Positions 59,754-64,000 of a DNA stretch of 64,000 bases are shown one piece after another. Origin of the DNA: Sva-07 sp963728355 (GTDB lineage: Bacteria; Actinomycetota; Acidimicrobiia; Acidimicrobiales; Ilumatobacteraceae); assembly GCA_963728355.1 (NCBI GenBank), contig CAVSJQ010000022.1:558001-622000 (forward strand), in the 5' to 3' direction. Each line of letters begins with the position of its first letter. The first letter of the stretch is position 1. The notes beneath the pieces were generated by a model. It was not told where the DNA came from. It did no database searches and worked only from the letters and a program-made list of their open reading frames with translations. Both the position numbers and the translations under genes were made by a program.

Positions 59754-61076
59754 TCAGCCGAGGGTGTTCAGGCGGCGGAGGGCTTCGTCGCGTTCGGCGT
59801 GGTGGTCGAGCATCGGGTCGACCGGCTCCGGCACCCACCGCGCGACGTACTCTCCGTCGGGGTCGTAGCGCTCCTGTTGGAGGCGCGGATTGAAGACCCG
59901 GAAGTACGGCGCGGCGTCGGTGCCGGTCCCCGCCGTCCACTGCCAGCCGTGGCTGTTGGAGGCCAAGTCGCCGTCGATCAGGTGTTGCATGAACCAGCGC
60001 GCACCCCACTGCCAGGGCAGGTGCATGTCCTTGACCAGGAAGCTCGCCACGATCATGCGGACCCGGTTGTGCATCCATCCGATGGCCGCCAGCTGTCGCA
60101 TCCCGGCGTCGACGATGCCGAACCCGGTCTCCCCCGCCGCCCACCGATCGAAGCGCCTGCGAGCCGCGGCATCGGTGTCGACGGGCATCGCATCCATCTT
60201 CGGATTCAGGTTCTCCCACGCCGTGCGAGGCTGCCGGAAGAGCACGTCGGCGTAGAACTCGCGCCACGCGATCTCGCTCGAGAACACGGTGTGGCCCTTG
60301 GGTCCGGCGCCGGAGGCGTCGAGGTCGGCGAGCAACTGGCGCGGGTGGATCGTGCCCCACTTGAGCGAGGGCGACAGCCGGCTGGTGCCGGCCACGCCCG
60401 GGAGGTTCCGCCGGTCGGGGTAGTCGTCGACGCCGTCGGGCAGGAAGTCGTTCCAGCGGTCGTGCGCTGCAGCCTCGCTCACCGCTCCGAGTTCGAAACC
60501 GGGGTCGGGTCGGTCGCCGAGCAGTGCCGACCCGGTGTCGACTGCGCCGCTGCCGACCCATCGGAAGTCGCCACCGGGCGCGTCGACCGGAAGGTCCCAG
60601 CCGCTCCGGCGCCACACCTTCGAGAACGGTGTGAACACCGCGTATGGCGTGGCGTCGTCCTTGGTGACGTTGCCCGGTGCGACCGCGTACGGCGAACCGA
60701 CGCCCCTCAGATGGCGGCCGTCGCGTTCCAACGCCTCCTTCACCGCAGCATCTCGGCGGCGCCCGTAGGGTGCGTAGTCACGAGCGACGAAGACGGCGTC
60801 GGCGCCCACTTCGGCGGCGAGCGCCGGGATCACGTCGACCGGGTCACCGCTGCGGAACACCAGCCCTGCGCCGCCGCGCTGGCGGATCGATACATCGAGC
60901 GAGCGCAGCGCGTCGTGGAGGTACGCCAGTCGAGGTGCACCCGACGACGCGAACGCCGGGTCGATCACGAACACGGGCACGACCTCGTCGCCGTCGGCGC
61001 CCGCTGCGAGCAGGGCCGGGTTGTCGGCGACGCGCAGGTCCCGCCGGAACCACATGATCGATCGTCGACTGGACAC
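59754..61076 (-). CDS. Deoxyribodipyrimidine photolyase
   Basis: Light-driven DNA repair enzyme of the cryptochrome/photolyase family. The 440-residue protein has the N-terminal antenna domain (IMWFRRDLRVADNPAL) and the FAD-binding C-terminal domain with WREFYADVLFRQPR, DAGMRQLAAIGWMHNRVRMIVASFLVKD, and ASNSHGWQWTAGTGTDAAPYFRVFNP shown by key parts WMHNRVRM and GWQWTAGTG. GTG 61076 is chosen over the longer reading from 61151, which would run into the MOSC gene end. Class I CPD photolyase is likely. Confidence 0.92.
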   Translation of the reverse strand: MSSRRSIMWFRRDLRVADNPALLAAGADGDEVVPVFVIDPAFASSGAPRLAYLHDALRSLDVSIRQRGGAGLVFRSGDPVDVIPALAAEVGADAVFVARDYAPYGRRRDAAVKEALERDGRHLRGVGSPYAVAPGNVTKDDATPYAVFTPFSKVWRRSGWDLPVDAPGGDFRWVGSGAVDTGSALLGDRPDPGFELGAVSEAAAHDRWNDFLPDGVDDYPDRRNLPGVAGTSRLSPSLKWGTIHPRQLLADLDASGAGPKGHTVFSSEIAWREFYADVLFRQPRTAWENLNPKMDAMPVDTDAAARRRFDRWAAGETGFGIVDAGMRQLAAIGWMHNRVRMIVASFLVKDMHLPWQWGARWFMQHLIDGDLASNSHGWQWTAGTGTDAAPYFRVFNPRLQQERYDPDGEYVARWVPEPVDPMLDHHAERDEALRRLNTLG

Positions 61077-61128
61077 CCTTGCGTTGTACCCCGTGAACCT
61101 CAGCGACGCTCGGTCGAGCGTCGGATGA

Positions 61129-61671
61129 TCATCGCTTGACGACGGCGTCACCGGGGGTGACGACCCCTGCCTCGGCGACTATTGCGCAGAGTCCCCGCAG
61201 GCGCAGGTCACGGCGCGAGTTGATCCATCGCGCGGCGTCGATGCCGTAGCGCTCGGCGAATTTCGCGCAGCCCGTGTGCGGTTTCGCCGTCACCTCGATG
61301 AGTGCGCTTCCCACGGCGAGCCGGGTCCCGGCGGGGCAGTTCGACTCCGACAGGTCGAAGTCGACGATCAGTTGGTCACCGGCGAGGGGCCACCGCTCCC
61401 GGTCGCGCCCGGCCACCGCTTCCAGCGCACGAGCCGACATCACGTTGAGTTCGGCCAGAGGGTCGGCGGGACCTCCCGGCGGCTTCGAGCTGCCTCTTGC
61501 GAGGTAGTTGTCGCCCACGAGCCCGATGCCCGGCCGCAGTTCGGCGGACTCGAGCACCAGGCGCTCGCCGGTGGCCGGACGGGCCACCACCAGTTCGACT
61601 CTCCCGGCGTCCTGGGGAGCCGCCGCGATGTGGTCGAGCATGGCGTCCAACTGATCCATCGCGGCGCGCAT
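61129..61671 (-). CDS. MOSC-domain protein
   Basis: A 180-residue protein with the MOSC fold, related to molybdenum cofactor sulfurase C-terminal domains. The conserved Cys is in KPHTGCAKFAERYG; other landmarks are GDNYLARG, LNVMSARALEAV and LDLSESNCPAGTRL-like FDLSESNCPAGTRLAVG. Such domains bind sulfur or molybdopterin and often act on small molecules. ATG 61671 is chosen; ATG 61659 is an alternative. Upstream of photolyase on the same strand. Confidence 0.85.
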   Translation of the reverse strand: MRAAMDQLDAMLDHIAAAPQDAGRVELVVARPATGERLVLESAELRPGIGLVGDNYLARGSSKPPGGPADPLAELNVMSARALEAVAGRDRERWPLAGDQLIVDFDLSESNCPAGTRLAVGSALIEVTAKPHTGCAKFAERYGIDAARWINSRRDLRLRGLCAIVAEAGVVTPGDAVVKR

Positions 61672-61831
61672 CGACCAAGTATGGCCGCTCGCCCCGGCCG
61701 CGTCGGCGAGCGATTCACGCCCACTCCTCCAACGCATGACCAGCCAGTGACGAATGACCCGTGCATGCGTCGCGACGACGTGGACATGATCGACTCGGAG
61801 CCCGGACCGGCCGGGCGGAGAGGAGGTCGCC

Positions 61832-62368
61832 GTGCACGCACTGGTCGTGTACGAGTCCATGTTCGGCAACACGCACACCGTGGCCACACACATCGCAGAC
61901 GGGCTCGGGACGGCCTTCGAGACCACCGTGGTGCCCGTCCATGACGTCACGCCGGAACACGTTGCGGACGCCGATCTCCTCGTGGTGGGCGGGCCGACGC
62001 ACGTCCACGGGATGTCGAGCGAACGCAGTCGGGCCGGCGCCGCCGACATCGCCGCCAAGGACGACGATCTCGAACTCGAGCCGGACGCACTGGGTGAGGG
62101 GCTGCGCGATTGGTTCCAAGACCTCCCCGACGACGTCGGATCCGGCCGCCCGGCGGCCGCCTTCGACACCCGGGTCCACGCGTCGGCGCTGCTCACCGGC
62201 CAGGCCTCGAACGGCATCGCCAAGCGGCTCCGCTCGCATGGGTTCGACCTCGCCGTCGACCGCGAGAGCTTCTTCGTCGACAAGTCGACCCATCTCGAGC
62301 CCGGCGAGGCCGAGCGGGCGACCGATTGGGGCCGGCGAGTCGCGCAGGCCACTCAAGCCGCACGCTGA
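61832..62368 (+). CDS. Flavodoxin-family protein
   Basis: A 178-residue single-domain flavodoxin-like protein. The FMN phosphate-binding loop is YESMFGNTHTVA, at residues about 7-18, and GGPTHVHGMS is the second isoalloxazine loop. It may carry electrons or act as a small quinone reductase. GTG 61832 follows the strong site GAGAGGAGG. Its 3' end overlaps the convergent HTTM gene by 16 bases. Confidence 0.88.
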   Translation: MHALVVYESMFGNTHTVATHIADGLGTAFETTVVPVHDVTPEHVADADLLVVGGPTHVHGMSSERSRAGAADIAAKDDDLELEPDALGEGLRDWFQDLPDDVGSGRPAAAFDTRVHASALLTGQASNGIAKRLRSHGFDLAVDRESFFVDKSTHLEPGEAERATDWGRRVAQATQAAR

Positions 62369-63297
62369 TCGAGCCCGCCCAGCAACCACGAGGGGCGGTC
62401 GGTCCACAGCCGTTCGATCCGGTACAGCGGTGCGAAGGCAACCAGGAACAGCGGCATCGGGAAGGCGATCAACATGAACGCGAAGATCCCGATGTGCATC
62501 AGCCATGCCGCGACCACCCAGACGGTCCGCACCCGGCCGCCGAGGAGTGCGGCGGGTGCGCCGAGTTCGACGATGATCGTGGCCGCTGCGGCGAACGGCC
62601 AGATTCGCTCGAGTCGTACCGCCAAGCCAGCCAACGGCGAACCGGTGCTACCGAGGAGGTCCAGACGGGCTGCCGCGTAGGCGACGTGGTTGCGCAGCGT
62701 GTCGCCGAGCACCCAGTCGAGGCCGCCGTACCGCAGCTTCGCGATGCCGGCGATGACGTAGGTGACGACGAGGACCAACGATGCGAGCGCGATCGGCCAC
62801 CCGTACGCGGTCGACTCCACCACGTGTGCTCCGGCGCCGTCGCGATCACGGCGCCGGGCGTCGAGCGACCAGGTGTCGGCGGCCGGGGCCAGCGCCAGGA
62901 TCAACAGGTACAGGACCATCAGGTTCTCGAAGTGCAACAACTGACCCCACGAGCCGCGGTACGAGCCGAGTGCGAGGGTTCCCAGCGCGAACAGAGGGCC
63001 CGTGAACCGGAACCGCCAACCGAGCAGGAAACCGATTCCGGTCACCAACGTGGCGGCGATCGTGGCATCGACGACCACGCCCGGCACCGGCGCGTCGAGA
63101 AATGTGGCCAGCCCGACGCCGTCGAAGCCGCTACGACGATCGGCGAGTTGCAGAAAGACCGGGAGGCGGATGAGGAGGTAGGTCACGGCGAACACGCCGA
63201 CCAGGATCCGGAACATCGCCAGCCGCTCCGGCGGGGCGACCGCATCGACGAACGGCAGCGACCGCGGCGCAGCGGCGGAGTTGCGCACCTCGATCAC
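62353..63297 (-). CDS. HTTM-domain membrane protein
   Basis: A 314-residue protein with several hydrophobic helices and an HTTM (horizontally transferred transmembrane) domain as in vitamin K-dependent gamma-carboxylase relatives. Landmarks: RLAMFRILVGVFAVTYLLIRLP, the ENLMVLYLLILAL helix, and the late GIAKLRYGGLDWVLGD and HIGIFAFMLI segments. Catalytic residues of the carboxylase are not seen. GTG 63297 overlaps the stop of the upstream gene (GTGA). Function unclear. Confidence 0.75.
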   Translation of the reverse strand: MIEVRNSAAAPRSLPFVDAVAPPERLAMFRILVGVFAVTYLLIRLPVFLQLADRRSGFDGVGLATFLDAPVPGVVVDATIAATLVTGIGFLLGWRFRFTGPLFALGTLALGSYRGSWGQLLHFENLMVLYLLILALAPAADTWSLDARRRDRDGAGAHVVESTAYGWPIALASLVLVVTYVIAGIAKLRYGGLDWVLGDTLRNHVAYAAARLDLLGSTGSPLAGLAVRLERIWPFAAAATIIVELGAPAALLGGRVRTVWVVAAWLMHIGIFAFMLIAFPMPLFLVAFAPLYRIERLWTDRPSWLLGGLDQRAA

Positions 63298-63746
63298 GAC
63301 GGCAGCTCGCAGGAAGCGTGGACGGTCCGCTCGAGCAGGCTGGCCTCGCCCTGCACCTGCGCGACCACGTCGTGGCGTTCGGTGACCACCTCGATCGTGA
63401 CGTCGACGCCGGACGGGAGGCCGTCCCACCCCTGGGCTCGTGCAGCGATCTCCTCGCACCGTTGCCTGGCTCGGCCGTCGCCGATGGCATCGCGGAGCTC
63501 CCCGGCCACGATGAGCGGATCGTCGCTGTCGCCGACGATCCCGAGCGTGAGTGCCGACGTGGTTCCGTCGGCGCCCACCGCCTGGGCGGTTGCGAACGTG
63601 ACCGCGTCACCACGTGCCCGTGAATACATCAGATAGGTCGACAGCGGGAAGCCGTCGCGGTCGAGCATGACCGGAGCGATGAGCGCACCGGCGACGATCG
63701 CCGTGACGACGATCCTCGCTGGGCGGCTCAGGCCACGATCTCGCAT
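63294..63746 (-). CDS. Membrane-anchored protein of unknown function
   Basis: A 150-residue protein with an N-terminal membrane anchor (RIVVTAIVAGALIAPVML) and an outside part including TFATAQAVGADGTTSALTLGI. No family is recognised. It is coupled to the HTTM gene through a GTGA overlap, and HTTM genes often have such partners. No function can be assigned. Confidence 0.65.
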   Translation of the reverse strand: MRDRGLSRPARIVVTAIVAGALIAPVMLDRDGFPLSTYLMYSRARGDAVTFATAQAVGADGTTSALTLGIVGDSDDPLIVAGELRDAIGDGRARQRCEEIAARAQGWDGLPSGVDVTIEVVTERHDVVAQVQGEASLLERTVHASCELPS

Positions 63747-63858
63747 CCCTTCATCATGGCGAGCTGCAACGTCGTAGGACGCTCGCGTCGTGACGTGCCA
63801 CCGCTGCGATGCCCGCGGCGGCCACCCTCAGCGGCCGACCCTCAGCGGCGAGCGGGGC

Positions 63859-64000
63859 TCAGCCGGTGGGCGTGAGCTCGCGGATGTCGGCCCGGCTCCC
63901 GGCCCGCCAGTAGGCGCCCGCAACCCCGACGCAGACCAGGCTGATCACGCTGCTGTACGCCAGCGCCCACTCCGCGGAGACGTTGTCGGCGATCACGCCG
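63859..64000 (-). CDS. Membrane protein C-terminus, cut by window end
   Basis: The last 46 residues of a gene that begins outside the window. It reads GVIADNVSAEWALAYSSVIS and LVCVGVAGAYWRAG, a hydrophobic helix, then the tail SRADIRELTPTG. It resembles the last helix of an MFS-type transporter, but the rest is not present. Stop at 63859-63861. Confidence 0.6.
   Translation of the reverse strand, partial: GVIADNVSAEWALAYSSVISLVCVGVAGAYWRAGSRADIRELTPTG

Noticed and set aside
58740..61139. Very long plus-strand frame across hrcA and photolyase
   Set aside because: Spans two recognised minus-strand genes and has no domain of its own.
61672..62352. Upstream extension of the MOSC frame
   Set aside because: Overlaps the flavodoxin gene on the other strand and shows no domain; start near 61671 is preferred.

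Overview
The window looks like chromosomal core plus light accessory DNA of a high-GC actinobacterium. The best fit is the class Acidimicrobiia (Ilumatobacter-like). This is an inference from gene content: a chained FAS-II cluster, a monomeric NADP isocitrate dehydrogenase, a BldD-type regulator with a c-di-GMP motif, an ANTAR response regulator beside polA, a 6C-type small RNA, and heavy use of GTG/TTG starts with 1-4 base stop/start overlaps. I saw no phage, insertion sequence, CRISPR array, rRNA or large plasmid module.

Layout. 1-1760: a truncated M20 peptidase/amidohydrolase and a gamma-glutamylcyclotransferase-like gene. 1783-9740 (minus strand): coaE, rpsA, a methyltransferase, polA, an ANTAR regulator, a TrmO-like protein, a SCO6745-like protein and a coiled-coil protein. 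Part of this order (ANTAR regulator, polA, rpsA, coaE) also occurs in mycobacteria. 9862-9935: an odd tRNA with anticodon CAA. 10013-14867: fatty-acid synthesis (fabD, fabH, fabG, acpP, fabF, and convergent fabZ). 14867-20101: a zinc-ribbon protein, a fasciclin lipoprotein, a HAD-acyltransferase fusion, a 6C RNA, a LysR regulator and a carboxyltransferase. 20247-25969: citrate synthase, isocitrate dehydrogenase, acyl-CoA dehydrogenase and a hydrolase. 26064-30684: a stress protein, a nuclease/phosphatase, a transporter, a small membrane protein and cyclopropane-fatty-acid synthase. 30837-35056: a catabolic-looking operon (2-hydroxyacid dehydrogenase, amidohydrolase, SDR), a broken methyltransferase and another SDR. 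35118-38359: two small proteins and a cobalt-type nitrile hydratase with an accessory-domain fusion. 38407-51283: signalling and regulation (GAF/PAS adenylate cyclase with a coiled-coil partner, a LuxR/TPR regulator, a cyclase-ATPase-TPR regulator) mixed with methyltransferases, a GNAT, hydrolases and oxygenases. 51364-53019: a small segment bounded by tRNA-Val(GAC) and a degenerate copy of its 3' half. 53046-59744: an oxygenase, a repeat-tailed membrane protein, and the minus-strand chain hrcA, dnaJ, rsmE, bldD-like, hemW. 59754-64000: photolyase, MOSC protein, flavodoxin, HTTM membrane protein, and a membrane protein cut by the window end.

How the parts work together. The lipid genes supply malonyl/acyl chains (carboxyltransferase, FAS-II), modify them (cyclopropane synthase, acyltransferase) and degrade them (acyl-CoA dehydrogenase). 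Citrate synthase and isocitrate dehydrogenase feed carbon and NADPH. The most unusual material is non-coding or architectural: the 6C RNA with a good promoter, a class-I-shaped CAA tRNA, several palindromic repeat families (one inside a coding sequence, another supplying stop codons), a BldD-like operator in front of the bldD-like gene, a CIRCE-like operator touching hrcA, a FabD with a fused biotinyl/lipoyl-like domain, and a nitrile hydratase with a metal-binding-like tail and an accessory fusion.
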